A stretch of 6,092 bases of DNA from positions 1 through 6,092 of the forward strand of contig JAFGMJ010000190.1 in the NCBI GenBank assembly GCA_016927635.1, in the 5' to 3' direction. Below, piece by piece: positions 1 to 6,092 of the stretch (the first letter of the stretch is position 1; each line of letters starts with the position of its first letter). The position numbers and the translations under genes were made by a program. The DNA comes from Actinomycetota bacterium. Its GTDB lineage: Bacteria > Actinomycetota > Humimicrobiia > Humimicrobiales > Humimicrobiaceae. The notes beneath the pieces were generated by a model, which saw only the letters and a list, made by a program, of their open reading frames with translations, did no database searches and was not told the origin of the DNA.

Positions 1-1743
1 GAAAGAAATGTTTGCAGAGAGATTGATTCCGGGAAAAAAGATAGGGCGCAAATTCTTCTAGGGGAAAGGGTTTCTTGCATTACATCATATGTTTTAGAAA
101 AAAATAAGCTGCCGGTTATGAAAGACTACATGCAAAAGCAGGATTATATTTTTATTGATGATGCAGCCATGGCAGTATACAGAGCTGCATTAAAAAAAGA
201 CTTGAGCGGAATATTTAATGTTTCATCAAATACTGAAACTACTGCTTCAGAAATAATGGAAATACTTGCAGGTCTTGAAAATATCAAGCAGATACATCAT
301 TCAAAAAAAAGCAATTTTTTTAACGCTGAAATTGTAAAAGTGTCCAATACCAAACTAAAAAATGCCATAGACTGGCAACCGTGTGTAACAATAGAAATGG
401 GGCTGGAAAGATGCGTGGCTGAAGGCAAAAGAATAATGGGCATCAAGAAAAAAAATAAAAAAGCCGCAGCTAAGCCAAATAAAGTTCCACCAGCAGGGCC
501 CAAAAGAGGCTTTATGACAGCACTTGCTATTTTTGAAAACCTTCTTTTATTTCTAATATTTGCGTTTCTTCAGTGGGGTGAACTGTTTTTCAAAATTAAC
601 CTTCCCGCAGCAGTGATGGATTACAGTATTGTTTATATAATAATCGTAGCGATAATATGGGGTCAGCTGCAGGCGTATCTGGCGGTGTTTTTATCTTCAG
701 CATTATTTATTGCCATAAATATATTAACCGGTACAGACATAATAACCTTCATTTATACACCTGAAAATCTTTTAAAGCTTGCAGTTTATTTACTGGTTGG
801 AATAATAACGGGGTATTCAATTGAAAGAAGAAACAGGGAAATAAAAGCAAAAGAAATAGCAATTGATGCACTTTCAAAAAAGTATTCATTCCTACTTGAG
901 ATTTACAATCAGACAAAAATAGTAAAAAATGAGCTTGAAAGCCAGGTAATAAGCACTGAGGACAGTTTCAGTGCTATATATGAAGCCATAAAAAAAGTTG
1001 ATAGTCTTGAAATCGAGGCCGTATATTCAGGTGCAATAAATGCCATTGAAAAAATAATGAAGACAGACAGTGTATCAATATATACAGCAGGCAGAAACGG
1101 CAGCACTGATTATCTTAGGCTTAAAGCAAGATCTTCAAGCCTGGCAGGCATTATACCAAATTCAATAAATGTCGGTCAAAATGCCCATTTCAGGTATGTT
1201 ATAGAAGGAAAATGCAGGTATATAAAACGTGATTTTGAAACGTCAATTCCTATTATTATGGCGCCGGTTATTGACGGGAAAAAAGTAATTGCTGTAATTT
1301 CAATACATTCTGCAGAATTTGAAAATCTCACCAGTCACTATGAAAATCTTTTTGTCACTGTTATCAGTTTAATAAACAGTGCGATAAAAAGAGCATACTA
1401 CTTTGAAAATAGTTTTAAAGGGAAAAAACACATAAACGGCACAAATATTTTGGACGCCGAATCATTTGAAAAAATTTTATCAGAAATGAAAAAATATAAA
1501 GACCGGCTAGGTATGGGATTTTCACTGCTTACCGTTTCCAAAGGCGCACACACACTTGAGCAGATGTCAGAATCCATTTCAAAAATAATAAGGGAAAATG
1601 ATTATATGGGAATTAGCGCGAATGGAGACATAAATATTATTCTTTCCAATACGGAAAATGACAATGCCCATATTGTAATTGAAAGATTAAAAAAGAATGG
1701 CATTGGAGCAAATCTTGAAAATGGGGAAGATGAATATGTTTGA
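1..1743 (+). CDS. pelD: SDR (epimerase-like)-PelD fusion, c-di-GMP receptor of Pel synthesis; 5' end outside window
   Basis: The frame is open from base 1 with no stop, so the ATG at 118 is internal and the start lies upstream. Numbering from that ATG: the 39 preceding residues and residues 1-105 form the C-terminal half of an extended SDR (QDYIFIDD at 8-15, FNVSS at 33-37, WQP at 86-88). A Lys/Pro/Ala linker (109-130) follows. Then come four hydrophobic segments (about 133-153, 168-182, 185-202, 218-234), a coiled-coil-like stretch (238-275), a GAF domain (about 290-430) and a degenerate GGDEF (about 445-541). GGDEF is replaced by NGDIN (502-506), while the inhibitory-site RxxD is kept as REND (492-495). 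In Pel systems PelD is an inner-membrane c-di-GMP receptor that activates PelF. The SDR would suit UDP-sugar epimerisation, but its NAD-binding half is not visible and several motifs are altered. The GGDEF is about 40 residues short at its end compared with Pseudomonas PelD. The PelD call is firm; SDR activity is uncertain. Confidence 0.9.
   Translation, partial: ERNVCREIDSGKKDRAQILLGERVSCITSYVLEKNKLPVMKDYMQKQDYIFIDDAAMAVYRAALKKDLSGIFNVSSNTETTASEIMEILAGLENIKQIHHSKKSNFFNAEIVKVSNTKLKNAIDWQPCVTIEMGLERCVAEGKRIMGIKKKNKKAAAKPNKVPPAGPKRGFMTALAIFENLLLFLIFAFLQWGELFFKINLPAAVMDYSIVYIIIVAIIWGQLQAYLAVFLSSALFIAINILTGTDIITFIYTPENLLKLAVYLLVGIITGYSIERRNREIKAKEIAIDALSKKYSFLLEIYNQTKIVKNELESQVISTEDSFSAIYEAIKKVDSLEIEAVYSGAINAIEKIMKTDSVSIYTAGRNGSTDYLRLKARSSSLAGIIPNSINVGQNAHFRYVIEGKCRYIKRDFETSIPIIMAPVIDGKKVIAVISIHSAEFENLTSHYENLFVTVISLINSAIKRAYYFENSFKGKKHINGTNILDAESFEKILSEMKKYKDRLGMGFSLLTVSKGAHTLEQMSESISKIIRENDYMGISANGDINIILSNTENDNAHIVIERLKKNGIGANLENGEDEYV
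503..509 (+). promoter_or_regulatory. Candidate internal ribosome binding site for free PelD
   Basis: AAAGAGG lies 4 bases before an in-frame ATG at 514, immediately ahead of the first PelD membrane segment (MTALAIFENLL). Initiation here would give a PelD of about 409 residues without the SDR domain and basic linker, close to the size of stand-alone PelD proteins. A weaker alternative is GAAGG at 421-425 with ATG at 436. The motif and spacing are seen; use in the cell is inference, and purine-rich runs are common in AT-rich coding DNA. Confidence 0.3.
1723..1729 (+). promoter_or_regulatory. pelE ribosome binding site
   Basis: GGGGAAG inside the last codons of pelD sits 6 bases before ATG 1736. 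This spacing favours 1736 over the in-frame ATGs at 1697, 1721 and 1730. ATG 1730 is only one nucleotide step from the motif, and 1697 has no comparable site. The site makes pelE translation likely to be coupled to pelD. Confidence 0.55.
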
Positions 1744-2650
1744 AATAAATATTTCCCTTGTTTTTCTTATTCACCTCTTAGTATGCCTTATATATTTTGG
1801 CGTAAATGCAAAGTTAAATAGTCTTTCAATCAGCATTATTAAGTTTACGATTGTTTTTTTCCTGCCTGTGCTTGGTTTTATATTCCTTATAATCTTTGCT
1901 TTTTCTAAAAAGTTTATCAAAAAATCTGATAATTGTGTAAAGGAATTCCTGAAGTTTACGCATAAGAAAAATTTCATTTATTATGAAGATTCCATAGATT
2001 TTGAAAAAGAGATAAATACAATACCATTGCAGGACTCGCTGCAGTTTGATGACAGTAAAGCAAAAAGAGCCTATCTGATATATGTCCTGAAAAAAAATTT
2101 TGACGGCCATATTGCTGGTTTAAAAAAAGCTTTAAAGAGTGGGGATTCAGAGACATCGCATTACGCAGCAGCAGCACTTATGGAGATAAAGAATCAGTTT
2201 GAGAATAAGCTGGCGCTGGACCGGGAAAACTATTTAAAAAATAAAGAAGATGCCCATGCACTGGAAATCTATGCAAATACAATAAAAGCATACTTGAAAA
2301 GCAATGTATCCGATAATATTGATTATTATGATTTTCTTAGCACTTATTCAAATCTACTTGAAGAGCTTATAGATAAAGGCATAATAAAAGAAGAATATTT
2401 TGAGGATAAAATATCAGCAGATTTGTTTTTTGCAGAATATGATAAAGCACTGAGATACTGCAGGCATTACAGAAAAACTTATCCTCAAAATGAAAGACCG
2501 CTTATATATTACCTTAAGTATTGTTTCCTGAAAAAAGATTATAAATCTTTCCAAAACTTTTTAAAAAGCATAAATATTTTAAATCTTGAAAGTGCGGAAC
2601 AACTTGACGATATAAAGAAATTCTGGGAAGGCGGCAGGATTTGTTTTTAA
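1736..2650 (+). CDS. pelE: PelE-like membrane protein with TPR-like domain
   Basis: This gives a 304-residue protein from ATG 1736, close to the size of Pseudomonas PelE (about 330). Two hydrophobic helices (about 5-21 and 35-56) are followed by Lys-rich residues (FSKKFIKKS) that should face the cytosol. A helical cytosolic domain follows. It contains a PelE-like signature at about 97-152: PLQDSLQFDD, a Lys/Arg-rich helix, then SHYAAAALMEI at 141-151. Degenerate TPR-like helix pairs lie at about 172-280. In Pel systems PelE partners with PelD, PelF and PelG in the inner-membrane synthase complex, probably as the scaffold that stabilises it. The gene overlaps pelD by 8 bases and the next gene by 10 bases, so it is translated as part of the same operon. 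Starts at 1730, 1721 or 1697 would only lengthen the N-terminus. The identification rests on fold, position and the HYAA motif, because PelE is poorly conserved. Confidence 0.85.
   Translation: MFEINISLVFLIHLLVCLIYFGVNAKLNSLSISIIKFTIVFFLPVLGFIFLIIFAFSKKFIKKSDNCVKEFLKFTHKKNFIYYEDSIDFEKEINTIPLQDSLQFDDSKAKRAYLIYVLKKNFDGHIAGLKKALKSGDSETSHYAAAALMEIKNQFENKLALDRENYLKNKEDAHALEIYANTIKAYLKSNVSDNIDYYDFLSTYSNLLEELIDKGIIKEEYFEDKISADLFFAEYDKALRYCRHYRKTYPQNERPLIYYLKYCFLKKDYKSFQNFLKSINILNLESAEQLDDIKKFWEGGRICF
2625..2631 (+). promoter_or_regulatory. Ribosome binding site for the TTG start of pelA
   Basis: GGGAAGG in the last codons of pelE lies 9 bases before TTG 2641; a second AGG at 2636-2638 is too close to be the main site. 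No ATG or GTG occurs in this frame in the roughly 30 bases upstream. TTG 2641 is therefore the best start, because it gives a complete charged-plus-hydrophobic N-terminus. Confidence 0.45.
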
Positions 2651-4461
2651 GAAGACTTATAGTAATAATCATTTCAGTGGTGTTGCTGGCTGCAGGTGTG
2701 CAGTTTTTAAGAAGTTTTGGCGTTCTAAATCTTGTGCGTAATTTAAATACTGCTTATGATCTTGTCCAATCCCAAAAGCTTGAAATCAGTGATTATGCTG
2801 ATAATGAAAGTGAAGACTTTGAAAAATACCTGGTAATTTTTGATGAAGATGAAGAAAACAGCAGGCTTGTGTCGCAACAGTTAATAAAAACGCTGGAGTA
2901 TATGAAGAAAGATTATATTGCCTCATCTTATGCTGGCAGTATTGAAAATATAAACAGTTTCGACATTATTTTTATTACTTTTGAAAGGCTTGGCCTTATT
3001 GGAAATATTGACGAATATCTTTCATATGCAGAAAAAGGGGGTAGTCTGGCACTGCTTGTGAGGCCATTGGCAGACTCTAATTTTGAAAAGATTTATGACG
3101 AATTCGGAATAGCATCTTTTTCTAAAAACCTTTATAAGTCCAGTGGCATAAAAGTGCTGAAAGATATTGTTTTTGGCGCTGAAGGTTTTGAATCTGACTC
3201 TAAAATGATACTAAACTCTTCCATGAAGTTAAGTATTAATTCAGACACAGACTTACATATGGCATCTGCAGATAATAACCCTCTTTTATGGTCCAGGAGT
3301 TATGGAGCCGGCAGGATAATTGTGTTTAATGGAACTGCGCTGAACGAAAAAACAAACAGGGGCATTATTGTATCCATAATCAGCCTTGGAAGGCCTGAGC
3401 TTATATACCCTGTTGCAAATATTAAAATGCTGCATATTGATGATTTTCCTGCTCCTGTTCCTTCAGGTAAAAATGAAAATATATATCTGGAATTTTCCAG
3501 GGATATACCGAAATTTTACCGGGAAGTCTGGTGGGCAGATATGATAAGGATTTCAAAAAAATATGATTTGAAATACAGCGGTTTTGTAATCGAGTCATAT
3601 AATGATAAAACAACCCCACCTTTCAGTGATGCAGACGAGGCTATGAAGAAAAACCTGCTTCTTTATGGCAGGGACCTGCTAAGCATGGGAGGAGAAATTG
3701 GCCTTCATGGTTATAACCATCAGTCACTTGCACCTCAGGGCTATATAAAACAGGCACTTGGTTACCGTCCCTGGGATTCATTATCTGATATGGTAGAATC
3801 TTTGAAGACATTGAAAGAATTTATAAATTCAGTATTTCCAAATTATGAACTAAGAGCATATGTGCCGCCGTCCAATATTTTAAGTCCTGAAGGAAGGGAG
3901 GCGGTTATTAAAGCTATACCGGATCTAGGTGTCATATCTTCTGTTTATCATGAAAATGCTGAAGGTGATATTTATGCCCAGGAATTTGAAGTTGCAGAAG
4001 ACGGGATAATAGAATTTCCGAGGATAACTGCTGGTTATCTTAAAAATGATGAAATAATGTGGAACATTTATAATGCGGTCAACCTTTACGGAATTTTTTC
4101 ACATTTCATTCACCCTGATGATGTACTTGATATTGAGAGAGGCGCTGGTATTGGATGGCCTGATATGGTCAAGGATTTTGAATCTATTATTTCTGAAATG
4201 ACAGAAAAGTATGTCTGGCTGAGGAAGTACACAATTTCCCCGGCAGCACTTGAATTACAGAAATATCTTGAATGCAGGCCATATGTACAGTACGGAGATG
4301 ACCTTATAAATATTTATACTGACAACTACAGGGAAAATATTTATTGCATACTGAGAACCGAAAAAACAATATCGGATGCGCAAAACTGTAAATATGAAAA
4401 AATATCCGACACCGCTTATCTTCTTATTTTGAATGATAAAGTGTGCGCTTTAAAATTTTAA
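2641..4461 (+). CDS. pelA: Membrane-anchored polysaccharide deacetylase (DUF2194 / PelA deacetylase type)
   Basis: This 606-residue protein starts at TTG. The N-terminus (FLRRLIVIIISVVLLAAG) is a signal anchor or uncleaved signal. Residues about 60-250 look like a Rossmann/GATase1-like domain (YLVIFDEDE at 63-71, FDIIFITFE at 107-115, SYGAGRIIVFNGTA at 220-233). Residues about 258-510 carry the carbohydrate esterase family 4-like deacetylase motifs. HIDD (265-268) supplies the base and a metal Asp. HGYNH (356-360) gives the two metal His. RAYVPPSN (405-412) and HFIHPDD (488-494) supply further active-site residues. The tail (about 530-606) may be a small beta domain. Pseudomonas PelA (948 residues) adds an N-terminal glycoside hydrolase, which is absent here as in the Gram-positive PelA(DA) form. 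The likely role is partial de-N-acetylation of Pel outside the membrane, making it cationic. All metal and catalytic residues appear intact. The gene overlaps pelE by 10 bases. The deacetylase call is strong; the name pelA(DA) rests on context. Confidence 0.88.
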   Translation: MFLRRLIVIIISVVLLAAGVQFLRSFGVLNLVRNLNTAYDLVQSQKLEISDYADNESEDFEKYLVIFDEDEENSRLVSQQLIKTLEYMKKDYIASSYAGSIENINSFDIIFITFERLGLIGNIDEYLSYAEKGGSLALLVRPLADSNFEKIYDEFGIASFSKNLYKSSGIKVLKDIVFGAEGFESDSKMILNSSMKLSINSDTDLHMASADNNPLLWSRSYGAGRIIVFNGTALNEKTNRGIIVSIISLGRPELIYPVANIKMLHIDDFPAPVPSGKNENIYLEFSRDIPKFYREVWWADMIRISKKYDLKYSGFVIESYNDKTTPPFSDADEAMKKNLLLYGRDLLSMGGEIGLHGYNHQSLAPQGYIKQALGYRPWDSLSDMVESLKTLKEFINSVFPNYELRAYVPPSNILSPEGREAVIKAIPDLGVISSVYHENAEGDIYAQEFEVAEDGIIEFPRITAGYLKNDEIMWNIYNAVNLYGIFSHFIHPDDVLDIERGAGIGWPDMVKDFESIISEMTEKYVWLRKYTISPAALELQKYLECRPYVQYGDDLINIYTDNYRENIYCILRTEKTISDAQNCKYEKISDTAYLLILNDKVCALKF

Positions 4462-4483
4462 TTTTAACCATTTAAAAAATGTT
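4462..4483 (+). other. AT-rich pelA-pelF gap without a clear ribosome binding site
   Basis: This is the only intergenic gap in the window, 22 bases and almost pure A/T. No purine-rich Shine-Dalgarno motif precedes ATG 4484, unlike the other starts. A two-codon frame (ATG TTA TGA, 4479-4487) overlaps the pelF start, so a ribosome ending there could reinitiate at ATG 4484. No hairpin terminator or promoter is visible. The role is inference. Confidence 0.4.
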
Positions 4484-5941
4484 ATGAAAATCTGTATGAT
4501 AATTGAAGGAAGCTACCCGCATATTACCGGTGGAGTTTCGACATGGGTACAGATGCTGCTGAAAAATTTAAAGGAACATCAATTTATAATATTTTCAATA
4601 GGGGCTGAAGAAAAATACAAAGGTGCATTTAAATATGATTTTCCTGAAAATGTAATAGACGTAAAGCAGGTATTTATTGATGAAATGGTAAGGACGAAAG
4701 GAAGATATGGCAAAAGCTACAGAATGAAAAAAGAAAGTATTATGAATTTTAAAAATCTGATTAAAGGAGAAAAAGTAAATTGGAATCAGATTTTTCAGCC
4801 AATTACAGAAAGGCGTATCAAAAATGTTATGGATTTTTTTATGAGTATAGATTTTTTTGACATTTTAAAAAATGCATATAAAGAAAATTACAGCTCAATT
4901 GCTTTTAACGAATTTTTCTGGACAGTGCGCTCTATGCTTGTTCCGCTGTTTTTCCTCTTAAATAAAGGCATACCTCACGCAGATATTTATCATAGTGCGG
5001 CAACTGGATACGCGGGAATACTTGGCGCCATGGGCAAATATCTTTATAAAAAACCATTTATAGTTACTGAACACGGTATTTATTCCAGGGAAAGGGAAGA
5101 AGAGATTATTAAATCATCCTGGGCAAAAGGTTATTTTAAAGATATGTGGATAAGATTTTTTTACAATATTTGCGAAGGAGCTTATGAATATGCTGATAAG
5201 GTTTTAACACTTTTTGAAAAAAACAGGCAGATAGAAATCGACCTGGGATGCCCTGAAGAAAAACTGCGAATTATCCCAAATGGAATAGATGTTAATTATT
5301 TTAAAAATATTGAAAAAATTTCAAAAGACCGGTTACCAGGATCAATAAACATAGGCACTGTAACAAGAGTTGTGCCGATAAAAGATATAAAAACTATGAT
5401 TCAAAGTTTTAAAATCGTTAAAAATATAATAAATACTGCAAAGTTTTATATTATGGGCCCAAAAGATGAGGACCGGCAGTATTACAGGGAATGCGAAAAC
5501 CTTGTAAAAAGGCTTGAGCTTAAAGATATTTATTTTACCGGCAAAGTGGATGTCAGAAAACATTTAAATAATATGGACATACTGCTGCTTACCTCAATAA
5601 GCGAGGGCCAGCCTTTTGCAATTCTTGAAGGAATGGCCGCTGGAAAGCCGTTTGTATCAACGGATGTAGGAGGATGCAGGGAACTGTTATATGGAAATAA
5701 TGATAGTTTCGGTAAAGCGGGAATAATTGTGCCGGTCATGGATACTGAAAAAATAGCTAAAGCTATAATAAATCTTGCAAAGAATCCTGAAAGATCTGGC
5801 AGGATGGGCCAGAACGGCTTTAATAGAGTGTCTGCATTGTATGGTTATGAAAGATGTGTGGAAAATTACAGGAATATTTACAGGGAATTTGATATACACA
5901 GTTTGGCAGATTTAAAAAAGGCGGACTTATGGCTGGTATAG
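4484..5941 (+). CDS. pelF: GT4-family glycosyltransferase PelF, Pel polymerase
   Basis: This gives a 485-residue protein; Pseudomonas PelF is about 507. It has no membrane helix, in keeping with a cytosolic GT-B enzyme. The N-terminal domain opens with the PelF hallmark EGSYPHITGGVSTW (8-21), followed by a long family-typical insertion (about 84-170), HSAATGYAG (170-178) and TEHGIYSRER (195-204). The C-terminal domain has IPNGID (264-269), GTVTRVVPIKD (291-301) with the donor-phosphate-binding Arg295 and Lys300, and the GT4 EX7E motif at Glu374 and Glu382 in SEGQPFAILEG. VGGCREL follows at 395-401. All expected catalytic positions are present. PelF uses a UDP-HexNAc donor (UDP-GalNAc/GlcNAc in Pseudomonas) to build the chain and works with PelG, PelD and PelE. 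The start is fixed by the MKICMIIEGSYP beginning, despite a poor ribosome binding site. The gene overlaps pelG by 13 bases. The family assignment is very secure; donor specificity is inferred. Confidence 0.95.
   Translation: MKICMIIEGSYPHITGGVSTWVQMLLKNLKEHQFIIFSIGAEEKYKGAFKYDFPENVIDVKQVFIDEMVRTKGRYGKSYRMKKESIMNFKNLIKGEKVNWNQIFQPITERRIKNVMDFFMSIDFFDILKNAYKENYSSIAFNEFFWTVRSMLVPLFFLLNKGIPHADIYHSAATGYAGILGAMGKYLYKKPFIVTEHGIYSREREEEIIKSSWAKGYFKDMWIRFFYNICEGAYEYADKVLTLFEKNRQIEIDLGCPEEKLRIIPNGIDVNYFKNIEKISKDRLPGSINIGTVTRVVPIKDIKTMIQSFKIVKNIINTAKFYIMGPKDEDRQYYRECENLVKRLELKDIYFTGKVDVRKHLNNMDILLLTSISEGQPFAILEGMAAGKPFVSTDVGGCRELLYGNNDSFGKAGIIVPVMDTEKIAKAIINLAKNPERSGRMGQNGFNRVSALYGYERCVENYRNIYREFDIHSLADLKKADLWLV
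5918..5924 (+). promoter_or_regulatory. pelG ribosome binding site
   Basis: AAGGCGG, one base off the consensus AAGGAGG, lies 4 bases before ATG 5929 and inside the last codons of pelF. It supports the pelG start and coupled translation of the glycosyltransferase and its membrane partner. Confidence 0.6.
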
Positions 5942-6092
5942 GGTTTGAGCTTAAAAAGTTATTTGGCAAAGCCGGATTTTTAAGCCGTGTAAGGGCATTG
6001 GCATTCTCGTCCCTGGTGTCACTTGGACCATTTTTTCTTTGCACTTTGGTTATAGCTTTCTTGCTTATTCTTATGGGATTTATGGATATTTC
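5929..6092 (+). CDS. pelG: PelG membrane transporter, N-terminal part; cut by window edge
   Basis: Only 54 codons are inside the window, too short to judge the full protein. The start MAGIGFELKKLFGKAGF is the characteristic N-terminus of PelG. It is followed by Arg residues (SRVRA) and a first membrane helix (about residues 24-50, LAFSSLVSLGPFFLC onward). PelG is a multi-helix protein of the polysaccharide transporter (MOP/Wzx-like) superfamily that carries the Pel chain across the cytoplasmic membrane with PelF, PelD and PelE. ATG 5929 is chosen because of this conserved start and the AAGGCGG site just before it. The gene begins inside pelF (13-base overlap), the usual arrangement of the pelF-pelG pair. 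The frame runs open off the right edge. Confidence 0.92.
   Translation, partial: MAGIGFELKKLFGKAGFLSRVRALAFSSLVSLGPFFLCTLVIAFLLILMGFMDI

Noticed and set aside
118..120. ATG taken as the start of the first gene
   Set aside because: The same frame is open back to base 1, and the 39 residues before it continue the SDR domain. This Met lies in the middle of a conserved loop.
301..316. A8 and T6 tracts as a possible transcriptional slippage or frameshift site
   Set aside because: The SDR reading frame continues normally across them and the alternative frames offer no sensible product. Such runs are common at this base composition.
1697..1735. Longer pelE start at 1697 (or 1721, 1730)
   Set aside because: These would add up to 13 polar residues before the first membrane helix and have no well-spaced ribosome binding site, while GGGGAAG is spaced 6 bases from ATG 1736.
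1826..2110. Minus-strand open frame of 94 codons, and other minus-strand frames of 65-74 codons across the window
   Set aside because: All lie antisense to well-supported genes, have no recognisable motif or good start site, and are expected by chance in AT-rich DNA.
4441..4483. Possible terminator or promoter between pelA and pelF
   Set aside because: No GC-rich hairpin is present, and the A/T runs do not form convincing -35/-10 boxes within a 22-base gap inside an operon.

Overview
The window is an internal slice of a Pel-type exopolysaccharide biosynthesis operon. Five consecutive plus-strand genes fill it almost completely, in the order pelD-pelE-pelA-pelF-pelG. The DNA is AT-rich (about one third G+C by eye), favours ATA, AGA/AGG and AAA codons, and the genes are packed with overlapping ends. 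The gene order, a short deacetylase-type PelA with no hydrolase domain, and no outer-membrane genes (pelB, pelC) between the others match the compact pelDEA(DA)FG layout described for Gram-positive bacteria such as Bacillus cereus. A low-GC Firmicute, perhaps a clostridium, is my best guess. The genus cannot be read from the sequence, and genes outside the window could change the picture.

Layout: 1-1743 is the 3' part of a fused gene. Its N-terminal part is the C-terminal half of an extended SDR (NAD-dependent nucleotide-sugar epimerase/dehydratase-like) domain. A basic linker joins this to a complete PelD: four membrane segments, a GAF domain and a shortened, degenerate GGDEF domain that keeps the c-di-GMP-binding RxxD site. 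1736-2650 is pelE (two membrane helices plus a TPR-like helical domain). 2641-4461 is a membrane-anchored DUF2194-type deacetylase equivalent to the deacetylase part of PelA. 4484-5941 is the GT4 glycosyltransferase pelF. 5929 to the right edge is the start of the membrane transporter pelG.

From what is known of Pel systems, PelF polymerises the chain in the cytosol from a UDP-HexNAc donor, and PelD, PelE and PelG form the membrane complex that activates PelF and exports the polymer. c-di-GMP binding to PelD switches synthesis on, and PelA partially de-N-acetylates the chain outside the membrane. The fused SDR domain would logically belong to UDP-GalNAc/UDP-sugar supply, but its visible motifs look eroded, so it may be structural or regulatory instead.

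There is no RNA gene, mobile element, CRISPR array, promoter or terminator that I can support. The only intergenic gap is 22 bases, before pelF. The system is a known type. The unusual points are the SDR-PelD fusion, its degenerate motifs, a well-placed internal ribosome binding site that could yield free PelD, and the trimmed GGDEF domain.
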